Source of the DNA: Ettlia oleoabundans
Lineage: Eukaryota > Chlorophyta > Chlorophyceae > Chlamydomonadales
Direction: 5' to 3'
Assembly: GCA_019693395.1 (NCBI GenBank)
Contig: JAAMXP010001980.1
Coordinates: 1 to 64,000 of the forward strand
DNA: 64,000 nt
Shown: one piece after another, positions 1 to 11,013 of the stretch
Layout: the number at the start of each line of letters is the position of its first letter
Position numbering within the stretch: the stretch's first letter is position 1
Program-made: the position numbers and the translations under genes
The notes under the pieces: model-generated
The model's database searches: none
Told to the model about the DNA's origin: nothing
Seen by the model: the letters and a program-made list of their open reading frames with translations, nothing else

Positions 1-1394
1 CCCACCTCACCCCACCCCACCCCAAGCAAAACAGCAGCGCCGGCAGCAGTGCTCCCTCGGCTTCTTGCAGCGCATGGCTGCAGGGCAAAACAAGAACTGA
101 CACACCTGACGTGGTTACGAGAGCGGGAGTTCAAGGCACCAATGGGGATCAGGCTGGATGCTGCGCCGACAAAAAACAGGAGCTCCGTGCTCCACCAGCG
201 TCCCGCCAAGGGTCCCCTGCAAGCAAACAATCACACTGGCCTTGGCCTCTCGCAAATGCCCTCCTGATGGCCCTTTGTGGCACTGCATGTGGCATCTGCG
301 CTCACACAACCTTTTAAGGTAAGAGAACCAGAGGCGGCAGCTGGTAGTCGCACCTGATTGCCACTGCAAGCAGTAAGAATACGCGGAACCAGTTGAAGAG
401 GACCAACACATGTTGCCGGCTAGTGCGCAGCTCCTCTTCGAAATGGGCCTCTAAAGCTTGGTTCCAAAACCGCAAATCAGCCAGCATCGACATGTGCGTA
501 ATGCTGTATAAGGTGGTGAAGTTCAGCTGGCTGCCAGAAGCGGTGGCTGGCCGCTGCCGCCCGCCTTCTGGGATTCGGCTGGGCAACCTGGGCACACCAC
601 TCAAAGCGCAGGTTCTCAGCTCACGAAAACTAGTTGAGCACAAACACTGCCTGAACGCTGAAGAATAGGGAAGGGGCAGCAGGTAGGTTCAAGCTTTTCT
701 GAGGTGTAGGACCGGGAGCGGTTTTAAGCCCCAATATCCGTCGGAACAACTTGAAACCATAAACAACAGAAGCCGGGCCAGGTAGTGCAACAGCGCACGT
801 TCTAATGTTCCCTCGGACCATGCCCCAACATGCAAAGTTAATCCTAAAGACGGTCGGCTTCGATACGTCATTGTACGGCGGGGTAGAATCCCCTATTATA
901 TGGCGAAGGGGTTGTGGGGCACATTGCCGGTTGTACTGCTCCTCTGAGCCCTTTGAGCCTCAAGCGGCGGAACACGTACAACTGGCTTTTATGAAGCTTG
1001 CGAAGTATGACAAGCTGCGCCACCGGTCACTGACAGGTAGTTAAGCTGATGGCAGCAGCTGGGCCAGGAGCCGAGGGCTAAGCTGCAGGGCTCAGCCTGA
1101 GTCAGCAGGGTCCTCAGCCCGGCTCTGCTGCAACATACCATGTCCACGCCTACTCCATGTTACCAAAGCAGCAGTAAACAGTATCAAGAGTATGTAATGG
1201 GAGCAATTGGACGGCTTGCATGCACGGGTGCAAGACCTGGGCAACGAGAGCATCATGCCATCCAACAGCGTGCATTGATAATAGCAAACTACGGGCAGGT
1301 CTACTACCCCCAATTCAAAACCAGAGACTGCAATGCCAGGGATTGAACCTAAGATACCAGAGGAAGTAACCATGGGTTGCTAAGATGGCCAGCT
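1..1394. other. No supported gene
   Basis: Short open frames occur on both strands, but none has a recognisable domain, a good start or joinable exons. A frame on the minus strand near 314-500 ends in a hydrophobic stretch and could be the tail of an unknown membrane protein, but it has no convincing ATG. The right part presumably includes the 3' untranslated region of the aldo-keto reductase gene. Confidence 0.5.
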
Positions 1395-4384
1395 TCAGTT
1401 GAAGGCGGGGTCACGGTAGCGCCTGTACACTGCATCAATGTCTGCCAGGCACTCTGGGCTCAGCTGCACGCCGAAGGCTCCCACATTCTCCTTGAGCTGC
1501 TCCAAGGAGGTGGCCCCGATGATCACGCTCGCCATGAACCACCGGCTGTTGCACCATGCCAGCGCCAGCTGCGTGGGAGTCAACCCGTGCTTCCTGGCCA
1601 CCTGCACATACTCGCCAACCGCCTCCCTGGCAAGGCTCTTCTGGTAGCGGGACATATACCCTGCAGTGGGTGGGGTGGCGATGGTGCCAGTCAGTGCTTG
1701 ATAAATAGGGCAAGAAGAGCAGTCGTTAGCGGAAGCAGTGCAGCAGTTCAGTGGCGCACCCACCCTCTCCCCTGAGGCCTTTGGGCTGCCAACCCTGCCA
1801 GCTGGCCAGTCGGTGGCCAACTGCCAAGCTTGGCTAATCCCTGCGTGTCGTCGGCTGGCAGCCTCAGCCTGAGCACAACCCATGCCCCAGCCATGCTCAC
1901 CCTGGAACAGGTTGAGGCGCGCCTTGTCTGTACTCGGCCCACCCTCAATGTACTTGCCGCTCAGCGAGCCACCTGCCAGCGGGCTGTAGGCCAACAGACC
2001 CACGTTGCACTGCCGCGGGGCGCACACCTCCGCCAAGTCCGTCTCATATGCGCCACGCACCAACAGGCTGTAGCTGTTTTGGATGCTGACGATGCGGGGC
2101 AAGCCGTACTGCTCGGCTGCCTGCAGTAATGGCAGAGCGGGAGGAAGGGAAGGCAGGCGTAAGAAAAGTGGGAGAGGATAAACCAGATGTGCATGGGCGT
2201 GAGCATTGTGCTGGGCATGTATGTTGCGGGAGCTTCAAGGACTTTAACCCTGCATGCCAAGGCGACTGGGCTGGGCCAACACCATGCGTTGCAAGCGAAT
2301 GCGACAGGGCATGCGCCGCCTAACCCCCACCTTCCACCCCCCTACCACCACAATACTCACCACATTAGTATTCCAACACCCCCCCAATAAAAATCCCCCC
2401 TGCCCAACGAATTCTCACACCTGGATGAACCTCATGACTCCATAGCTGGTCTCGTTGCTGACGCCCACGTGGCGCACCTGTACAATGGAGCAGCCAGCGG
2501 GAAGCCGCCAGGACTGGATGTGTGTGATGTGATCCATGTGAACCTGCGTTTGTCCCTGATCTGGCACTCTCACAGCTCATGTGCCTGCCCCGCACATGCC
2601 CTCAGTGCTCTGCTCAAAACAGTTCACTGTGCTCTGTGCCCCAGCCCCACCTTCCCCGCCTTGATCATGCGCTCCAGCCCCTTCAGCTGCTCTTCAAATG
2701 GCATGTCACCCTCCCGCTCATTGGCCGCATCGTACGGCTGACTACCTGCAGTACAAATGCCGGAAATCACCACAGACCCTGGGGTGTGTGAAAGGCCTTG
2801 ACAGAGTGTCCTGATTGTTCCTGTTACTTCGTGCCAAGACGCGTAGATCCACATCAAGCTGCCAATCAAACCACCGGCACACCCCGCAATCGCCATGCGT
2901 GCCCATGCAGGACGCTGGCAGAGCTCTCACCAAACAGAGGCACATATCGGTCAGGCCAGTGAATCTGCAATAAAGTGTCATGGACGCAGAGCGAGTAGCT
3001 GTCGTTGTCGATTTGAGCAAAACCAAGGTTGATTTGAGCAAAACAAGCAAACATGGACTGCACAAGAGCTTCCCATCACGCAACAGCTCCAGCCGTCCCA
3101 TGCTTCCTACACCCAGCGTCATCACAATCATCCTCAAACCCCTATCCGTTGCTGCAACACACTTTCCAGAGCTGCACTTAAAATTGCACTTTGTGCTAAT
3201 CAAGCACCCAGAATCGTGCACGCTATGACCTACTACACCAGCAACGTCCCAACCTGTCCTCGGCCCTTTCCCATTTGCTACTAGGGCGCCGCCGCCAAAG
3301 CCCCCGCCGCGCCTGCCACCAACAAAACACACGCACACACACCTGCAGCAGGTCCACATAGTCTGTGCCCAGCCGCTCCAGGCTCTTGTTCAACGCGTAC
3401 TCAATGTTCTCTGCATCCACACGCGGCAGCTTGCCTGCTCCTCGCAGGTACGGCTGCCGCCCATACCCGCTGACCTTAGTTGCCAGCACTACATCATCCC
3501 GTTTCACCCCGCTAGAGCGCAGCCAGCTGCCAATATAGCGCTCCGTGGCGCCCTGGGTCTCTGCATTTGGAGGCACAGGGTCTGCATGACATGACAGGGC
3601 GGCAAGGGTCATGCATGTCAGGGTGGTGAACAGACGGGAGGCTGAGGGCACCCTACTGAGCGCCGAGCCCCGATGGAATGCCGCTGTTTGCGCAAAGCAT
3701 GCAATGAACTGAGGGGCTGCGAAGGCAGCATTACACAAGCGCACATATTTCCGCGGTGTCCATGAAGTTCAAGCCGTACTGGTCCCAGGCAGCGGAGAGC
3801 TGCTGGTGTGCCTCCTGCAGAGGAGCGCAAAGTGCCACATTGCCCACATAAGTCTGGATTGATTAATGGTCCGAACAAGCAGCAGGTTTATGCAAGAGGG
3901 GTGCAAGGGCCAGGCTGTCAGCTGGCATCGGGGGCTGCACCTTCTCCGTGTTCTGGATGCCCCAAGTCATTGTGCCCAGGCAGCACCCTGCATAGCAGCG
4001 CAACAAGAAGGGAATGCGGACCGAGTGGCATCCCTGGTACGGCTCCAGATGCATTCTTGCCAAACTCCCACTTGATATGAAAGGCCGCTTGTGCGCATGC
4101 CAGAACAAAGAGTGGACCAGGTCTTTGGGGGAATGCGTGCGATACCTCTCACCGCCTCATCCTTTGGCCAACCATGACACTAGTCACTCACGTGAAACCA
4201 TCAGGTCACTACTGCCCAGCTTCGCTCGGTCTGAGGCTGCCAGCGGTGTCTTGACCTCCTCCGCCACAGCAGCTGCTGCCACAGTGGGGTGGCGCCGGCT
4301 GCGCGCCACACCGACCCCCGATCGGCTGCATCGCCTGGAAACTGCATTAGGGGCCGCTGACCAGGCCTGGGGTTGTGCCGCCAT
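1395..4384 (-). CDS. Tas-like aldo-keto reductase, probably plastid-targeted
   Basis: NAD(P)H-dependent oxidoreductase of the aldo-keto reductase superfamily, in the subgroup of E. coli Tas and its plant chloroplast homologues; the substrate is unknown. Nine exons join in frame to about 406 residues: 4384-4192, 3987-3941, 3814-3745, 3581-3343, 2964-2931, 2745-2651, 2477-2421, 2120-1901 and 1660-1395. After about 60 Arg/Ala/Ser-rich residues that look like a transit peptide comes LGTMTWG. The catalytic Asp and Tyr follow in FMDTAEIYPVPP, where the Tyr codon is split by an intron, then the Lys in ATKVSG and the His in LLQIHWP. VGVSNETSYGVMR and IQNSYSLLVR are characteristic of the Tas subgroup. 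The start is the first ATG before the transit-like region. The gene is divergent from PAN3, with 376 bp between start codons. Exon joints were chosen by phase and family fit. Confidence 0.95.
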
Positions 4385-4760
4385 CTGCTTCCTCCGTCGG
4401 TCGCTCCACCAGAAAACTTGCACGTGCGCACGCTAAGTAGGTATACAATCCGCCAATGAAAGCAATGCAGCACGATAAAATGCGGCGCAAAGAGCGGGGA
4501 ATAACAACATGGGCATGGGGCAGTACAGTGGCAGTGCACATGGTTGGGTAACCGGGCCCGGGACCGCAGATGCCGCCAGATCGTATGACACAAGAAGATC
4601 CGAGCGAAGGGGGCGTCGCACAAAGTTACTGCCCGCGCAACTGCCAAACCGCTTGCTGTTCACGCAGCAGACAAGGTTGTAAACGGCATTAGGGCGTAGA
4701 TATGGCTCTGAAAATGCGTCACAGCCGGTAGCACAGACCAGCCGACACCCTGGCCGCACC
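4385..4760. promoter_or_regulatory. Shared divergent promoter region of AKR and PAN3
   Basis: The start codons of the minus-strand aldo-keto reductase (4384) and plus-strand PAN3 (4761) lie only 376 bp apart, so both 5' untranslated regions and promoters must fit here. I see no clear TATA box. The role is inferred from position alone. Confidence 0.5.
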
Positions 4761-7700
4761 ATGGAGTCGCCGCCAGGCTTTGAGAGCCGCGTGAACGCGC
4801 CGGCGTTTGTGCCGGCGCCCCCGGGCCTGAGCAGCCCCACTGCCGCATCTGCCAAACCTTTTGTCCCTTCTGCTAGTGGCAGCAGCACAGCAGGGCCCAA
4901 TGCGAAGCCGTTTGTTCCATCCAGCGGGCCAGCAGGGGCGGGAGGAGGCGGCCCGCTGTCCAAGAGCTCGAGCTCTTCCAGCCTCACGTTTGGCGCAGTC
5001 AATGCCCCCATTTTCGTGCCAGGTGCTGTTTGTGTGCTGGCTGGATGCACTGCGTCTTGATCGCAAAGTGATTGCATGGAAAGGAGCCTGTTGATTTGCA
5101 TTCGCGTTGGCGACCGGCGAGCACCCAGCTGGGCGGGCATCCTGGGAAGATTGCTGACCTGCAAGGCCCTTCCCGTGCTGCAGGTGGTGTCGGCAGCAGC
5201 AAGCCATCAGGGATAAATGCCAAGCCCTTTGTTCCCGGTGGCAGCGGACAGCCACCCCGGCCACCTACAGCCAGCGCAACAACTGGTGGCGCGCTCCCAG
5301 CCCTTGGCGCCAAGCAGCCGAAGGCATCTCCACCCCGGCCAGGTCGCGGCACCAGCCGGAGTGGGAGCCAGACAGGTGGCAGGGTCACGCCAGATCTTCC
5401 AGAGGGAGATGACTTGTTGGGCATGTCAGCAGTGACTCCGGGCGATGCAAAAGACGTGGCGGCACAGGCGGCAGAGATGTTCAAAAACCTGAATCCCTTT
5501 CACTCGCAGCAGGCGCAGCATCCCCAGCCCTCAAGCCAGCCACACCAAGGGATGCAGCTATCGGTTGGCGGAGGCGGGCGGGGGCGGGGAGGCGCAAGCA
5601 ACCGCGCATCTCCAAAGCCCGGCCCATTAGTGGGTCTTGGCCCTCCGCCGCCGGGCTTTGCTCCCACAACAGCAGCAGTGTCAACAGGGGTGGCAGCATC
5701 AGCTTCGCCAAGCGCTCCCAGCAGCATTGCGGCGGCGGGCCCTGCTACTGCCACCAGTACCAGCAGCACCAGCAGAGACTGGGGTGGAGGCTCAGGAGGC
5801 CGTGGCGGGGCAGCTGGCAGCAGCGGCAGCAACGCATCCGCGGGGCGTGGAGGCGGGCGGGCAGGGGCGCGCGGTAGGCGCTCCGCCAGCAACAGCCGCC
5901 CCTCTTCCGCCTATTCCTCAGGCTCTGGGCGCATGCAGAAAGCGGGCCTGTTCTTGTCGGAGGCGTTGCGGGCGGAGCTGCAGCAGCGCAGCTACCTGGT
6001 GGCTGCCCAGGTGAACCCTGAAGCAGAGGGGGACCTGGGTGTGCCACAGGTCCTGGGCACCTACCACACCCTCTACCCACTGGAGGATGTGGCGGCGGCA
6101 GCGGAGGGCAGCTCGCAAGCGCTGGGAGTCACCACGCAGGTGTGAGTTTTTCGTAATAACATTTTTTGCATGCCTGCGTAAGTTCAACGGTGCCCATGAC
6201 ATGCACAGCTGCCCGGACGAAGGAGACGTGAGCAGCGGTCCTAATGTGGTGGAACGGGCTTTGCAAAGTTGGGTGGTGGAAATGCAACGGTAATGCAGCT
6301 ATACATGTATGTTGTCTGGGCTGCAGGTTGCCAAGGCCATTAGCAGTGTTGATGGCCAGGCATATGTGCTGCGACGGATAGATGGCCGCCAGGTGGGTGG
6401 GTGGGGTGCGCTGACAGATGCCCCACTGCCTTGTTGCTTGTGCCAAAAGGCCGTACAGCGCCATGCCACCCCAACAGCCGGCGGAGCCATTTGTAGAATG
6501 CCACGTGCCTCGACCCATCCTTTGTTGCACCTGTCATGCTCTTGCGCCACTCTCCCTGTCATCCCGCCAAGCGTTTGATGTACGTCCCTGATCTTCTCTG
6601 ACACCCCGCACCACCCCCGACCCAGCACCTAGCCCTTAACGCCCCCACCACCAGCACAGGTCATCCCCAATGCGGAGCTGCTGGGCTCAGCTGAGGCGGC
6701 CGTGGCGCGGTGGGAGGCCGTGTCTAACCACCCCAACCTGGTGGGATTCAGGGACGCCTTTGTGTCCAGCGAGTGGGGCGGCACACCCTCCCTCATGCTC
6801 GCACACGACTACCATCCGGGTAAGGAGAAGCAGCCGACTATGATCCAGCTGTTCACATGGTGGTGTTACATTGTGCAACGGTCACAGTGATCTCCTTGGA
6901 AGGTTGCCCTGCTGCGACTTGCAGATTAGCTCTCCTTCCCTCAGGACATGTAAAGAGGCTCTAGCCTCTTCACATGTCTGTAGCACCAGTTCATCTCCAC
7001 CTGGAGTCCCTGCCCTCCCCTGCTGCGTTTGCCCTGCTCCCGCACCCTGCCTGCAGGCGCCTTCAGTCTGGAGCAGGCCCACATCCTGCCCGCTCAGACA
7101 TCACAGGGCCTGATGCGCAACCCAGCCACCGAGGAGCAGCTGTGGTCGTACCTCGTCCAGCTGGCGCTCGCGCTGCGCTGCATACACCAGGCGGGGCTGG
7201 CGGTGCGACCCGCTTGCCTCATGCCGTCAAAGGTGACCAGCAGCCTGCGCTATCGGTGGGCCTGCAGCAGAGGGTGTGCTGCCTGTCCTGCCAGCCCAGC
7301 CTCCTCTGCCGCGTTGTGTGCCGTATTGCATGCTGTGCAGGTTTTGGTCACCAGCGCAGGCCGCGTGCGCATTGGCTGCCTGGGTGTGCCTGAGGTGCTG
7401 GCTGACCTGGCAGGGTTCCAGGATGTGCCTCAGGCAAGGCCCCACACCCCTTAGCGAGTTGGACAGTTGTTAGCGGGCTGTCAAGCCTAGGCTGAGGTTC
7501 AGTGTAGCATGCGGGCAGCGCCGCCACCCTGCTGCTGGGCACTGTGCCAATGGGACCAGAGCAGAGCAAACCGACCTCCAGTATACAGCTACAGGGCACC
7601 AAGCAAATGCTGTGCTGCATTAAGAGTCCAAGCAAGCCTCCACCCGCTGCCTACATGCAATATCCAACCCCGGTGCTGCAGCTTCAACGTGAGGACCTGG

Positions 7701-9417
7701 CTGCCCTAGGTAATCTGCTGCTGCTGCTGGCGTGTGTTGGGCGGGGAGCTCCCCCCAGCCTGGAGTACCTCACAGCCCACTTCTCAAGGGAGTTCTGCCA
7801 CGTGGTGGCCGGCCTGCTGGCCAGTGCTGAGGGTAAGCATGGGTGGTTGGAAGGTGCTGCAATGTGTGCGTGTTTGGTGGTGTTGATTGTGGCGGCGTCA
7901 GGGAGGTGTGGCGCTGCAAACACAGTGGGAGCAGGTGTTAAGTAATTTTACAGGCCCTATTAAACGTTGTACATTGGGTTTGGCAAGTCAAGGCTGCTAG
8001 GGCAATTGTTGCTGTACCCCTGTGACCTGTGCTGGTTGCAGGCAGCGGGTTTGCCAGCTGGCGGTCGCTGCTGAGCGCGCTGGGCGATCGCGTGGCGGAC
8101 GAGCTGGACTCAGCTGTGCTCTATAGGTGAGGACAGCGACGGTGGCCGGGCAGGCACATATATGCAAATAAACTGGTCTCCAATGGAAAAGCATGTCGCG
8201 ACCAAGACAGACTACAACAAGCAGGTCAGCGGTGGTGGCTCAGCAGGGAAGGCTTGCAGCCAGACCTGATTGCACTCACCACGCTGGTTGTGCCTACTGT
8301 TACTGTGCAGCGATTCGCTGATGGGTGAGGTGCAGCGTGAGGCAGACAATGGCCGATTGCTGCGGCTGCTCATGAAGCTCTGCTACATCTGCGACCGACC
8401 AGAGCTAGGTGGTGACACGCAGTGGGCTGAGACGGGGGACAGGTGGGCAACAAGGGGGTGAGGGGGCCTAGGCAGGGCATACGTGGTTCACCGGCGCAGT
8501 GGCAGCTGGTGAAATTTCGTTACAGGGAGAGCTCCCTCAAACCCCCAGGAGCCGGTCTGCTTGCAAGCCCCACGCACGTGCGCCCGACATAGCACATGGC
8601 TCTCACATGCTCTCACATCGTGCAGTACAGTAGCTGTCCCTGGCCGCCATTGCCCTGCTTTCTGCACAACATAGCCACACAAGTTATCCACTCCTGCTGC
8701 ATGTAGGGTTTCGCCTGGTTGAGCCTGCTGCCTTCTCTCTCCTGCCATAACCCTTTGCCTGCGTTCTGGCCCTGCCTTTGCACCCAGCCATTCCCCAACC
8801 CATGCAGCCCACCACACAGAGCAAGCACTCCTTCACTCACAAACGCCCCCACCACCCAGTAACCCAACCAACCTCCCCACTCCCGTGTGCAGGTACCTCC
8901 TCAAACTGTTCCGCGACTTTGTGTTTCACCAAGTGGACGAGGAGGGCACCCCGCTGCTGGACTGGGGGCTGGCAGCAGAGGCACTCAACAAAGTGGATGC
9001 GGGAGTGCCGGAGAAGGTGAGCCACGGCCACAGGCTGGCTGGCCAGTTTACCTCTGCTGTCATGCTTGCAGTCATTCTGGCTGGTTGGTTGGCTATGGGG
9101 CGTTCCTGCCTTTTGTCGCATCAGCCAAACATAGCCTTAGGCCGTGCAGGAGAGGGGAGTGCGAATAGCTGACAGGAAGGTGCATGCAAATGTTCTTTAA
9201 ATGCCCTGCTGTGCAGGTGCTGCTGATGAGTCGGGACGAGATGTCGATGCTGGTGGTGAGCTATGCGGATGTTCGGCGCTGCATAGCCAGCTGTTATGAT
9301 GAGCTGCGTGCGCGAGCCAGCGGCCAGTATGGCGCCGCAGCAGCAGCGGGGCACCACGGCGGGCAGCAGGGCATGCCGCGCTCGCGGTCACGCACAACCA
9401 TGCAGCAGCATTACTAG
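4761..9417 (+). CDS. PAN3, PAN2-PAN3 deadenylase regulatory subunit
   Basis: PAN3 is the pseudokinase that recruits the PAN2 nuclease to poly(A)-binding protein and so starts cytoplasmic mRNA poly(A) shortening. Exon 1 (4761 to about 5022) begins MESPPGFESR. It and exon 2 (about 5185-6139) carry five copies of a PAM2-like core (A-x-x-F-V-P), the element that binds the MLLE domain of PABP. A long Gly/Ser/Ala-rich linker follows, then the pseudokinase fold (FLSEALRAELQQRS, AYVLRRIDGRQV, VSNHPNLVGFRDAF, LMLAHDYHPGA) without HRD or DFG catalytic motifs. After it come the coiled-coil and C-terminal knob region (LLRLLMKLCYICDRPE, RYLLKLFRDFVFHQVDEEG, LMSRDEMSMLVVSYADV). The protein is about 800 residues over roughly a dozen exons and ends in TMQQHY. 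The N-terminal CCCH zinc finger of fungal and animal PAN3 is not seen. A TGTAA lies about 110 nt after the stop. Confidence 0.93.
6945..6978. repeat. 34-bp near-perfect inverted repeat in a PAN3 intron
   Basis: Two 16-nt arms, one starting GACATGTAAAGAGG and the other ending CTTCACATGTC, flank a 2-nt centre with a single mismatch. It lies in the intron upstream of the PAN3 exon that begins AFSLEQAHIL. It could form a hairpin in the pre-mRNA or be the remnant of a small inverted-repeat element. Confidence 0.7.
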
Positions 9418-9528
9418 ACTTCCTGCCGAAGGGCCGGCCCATCGGCATTGACTATGACAGAACGGTCCTCCACACACAACGAGGTATTGTGTCAAAATGC
9501 TGCGTGCCGCGTCATGCTGCGCCCGCTG

Positions 9529-9533
9529 TGTAA
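9529..9533 (+). terminator. Probable PAN3 poly(A) signal TGTAA
   Basis: TGTAA is the canonical polyadenylation signal of green algae. Here it sits about 110 nt after the PAN3 stop codon and before the MED18 start. The assignment rests on motif and position. Confidence 0.5.
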
Positions 9534-9765
9534 TGCCGCCATATATGGTGCATAGTTACTCCCTCACGGGACATAGCCACTCGTCAAGCGGAATATATTG
9601 TTTTTCCAAGTAAGGGCCTGGGCAGCACCACTGGCCCCTGCGTTTGTGTCAGTCTGCCTCACCCTGCTTGCCTTCCTGTTCGTGGTGCAACGGTATCTGT
9701 ATTTGATCGCGAGCAGGGCATTTCTGTCGGCCGTTTGTTATAGAACCACCCAAGCTGTGGCGATC

Positions 9766-10641
9766 ATGGCTCTTTTAGAATGCCGGGCAATGGGAACAGT
9801 GGCCGAAGAGCATGTGGAGGAGCTCATGGAGCTTCTTGTCGGCCTATCCGGCACCCAGCCAGCGGCTCTTGAGCAGTACGAAGTGGTGCTGAGGCCACCT
9901 GCCGCTGCCGCAAGTGTGTCTGGCACCCCAGCGGCTTGGAAGCCTGACCTCCGGCTGCAACACGACCTAAATGATCTCAGCACGAGTGGCAGGACTGAAG
10001 AGCTCTCTGACATGTGAGTGCAGCAAGTGAGCCGCGTTGAGCTACAAGCGGCCAAAGCATGCCCCCCTTGCTTAACTCCCGCATATGAAGCTGTGTGCCT
10101 GCACTGACTATGAGCAGTAGTTGTTCCTCCATGTGATGACCACTCCCTCTCCTGCCGCCTGCCTGATTGCAGCTGGACAGTGCAGCAGTTCAGCCTGCAT
10201 CTGCGCGGCAAGCAGCACGCAGAGCTGCCTGCAACGGTGCGCCACGTCACACGCACGTGCTGTGCCGGCGACAACGTGCCCGCCTTTTGGCAGGCCCTGG
10301 GCTTCCAACCACGCTATCAGTTTCTGCGGCGAGGTCACCATTTCCTGATACCGCTGGAGGGTCAGGAGGTGGAGGTCAGCCTATGCCGCTTGCTGCGCCT
10401 GCCGCCACTTGTAGAGCTCGGCGCAGACGGCACTAGCGCCAGCAGCACCACCCTGGATGCAGTTGTGCTTCAAGCCGCCACGGAGGTGTCCCCTGGCCGG
10501 CTGTTGGTGGAGGCGGTGGCCTGCGTGCCCTCTGAGGGAGATCATCTGGAAACTGTGGGGGCGGTGACATCGCTAGCAGCGCTGCTGCAGCCCTTCACCA
10601 CATTGCAGCGCCCGCCGCGTGCCCCGGGAGAGCCTGTGTGA
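9766..10641 (+). CDS. Mediator complex subunit 18 (MED18)
   Basis: A head-module subunit of Mediator, which links transcription factors to RNA polymerase II in the nucleus. Two exons (9766-10013 and 10173-10641) join with GTGAGT and GCAG sites into about 238 residues, close to plant MED18. The N-terminus MALLECRAMGTVAEEHVEEL, followed by LMELLVGLSGTQPAALEQYE, matches the family's opening strand and helix. The second exon starts WTVQQFSLHLRG and continues with a mid-domain, VPAFWQALGFQPRYQFLRRG. The C-terminal part (LLVEAVACVP, VTSLAALLQPFTTLQRP) resembles the end of the MED18 fold. The frame stays open upstream of 9766 without an ATG that fits the family, so 9766 is chosen. The gene follows PAN3 on the same strand and converges on the OPR gene. 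The call is by family resemblance; MED18 has no catalytic motif to confirm it. Confidence 0.85.
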
Positions 10642-10765
10642 ACTGACCTGAGCCCCATCGCCAGCATGAGTGCAATTTGATTTACCAGTGCCAGTAGGGC
10701 CAGAAAACAAACGGTGGAGCAGCAGGAGCAGGCAGAAGCAGCGCAGAAAATTAAGAGGCTACCTG

Positions 10766-10770
10766 TTACA
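10766..10770 (-). terminator. Probable poly(A) signal TGTAA of the OPR gene
   Basis: Read on the minus strand this is TGTAA, about 240 nt beyond the stop codon at 11014. It lies between the two converging genes MED18 and OPR. Confidence 0.4.
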
Positions 10771-11013
10771 TAATACACTGACTGCACTCAATATAAAGGC
10801 GTGTAGCACAGCAGCTACTACTGAAGGTTTGTGTTGAAGAAGTTTGTAGCAGTATGCCAGTATGCCAGAGCAGGGAGGCATTAGGGGCAGTGCCCTACGC
10901 TGGGACCAGCCATCTACGATGTGTGTGCAAGCGACCGAGCGGCCGCGACCGCTGGCAGCAGATTAAGAACAGGCTGTGTTTGACTTCTACTCTTGTAAGT
11001 TCTGCAAACCCTC

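Noticed and set aside
314..500. Possible membrane-protein C-terminus on the minus strand
   Set aside because: It has one hydrophobic run but no ATG or upstream exon that can be supported.
4433..5164. 243-codon minus-strand open frame
   Set aside because: Antisense to PAN3 exon 1, which has clear PAM2-like motifs; no similarity seen in the minus frame.
9598..9765. In-frame N-terminal extension of MED18 with a hydrophobic helix
   Set aside because: A transmembrane extension is unexpected for a Mediator subunit, and the family N-terminus begins at the ATG at 9766.
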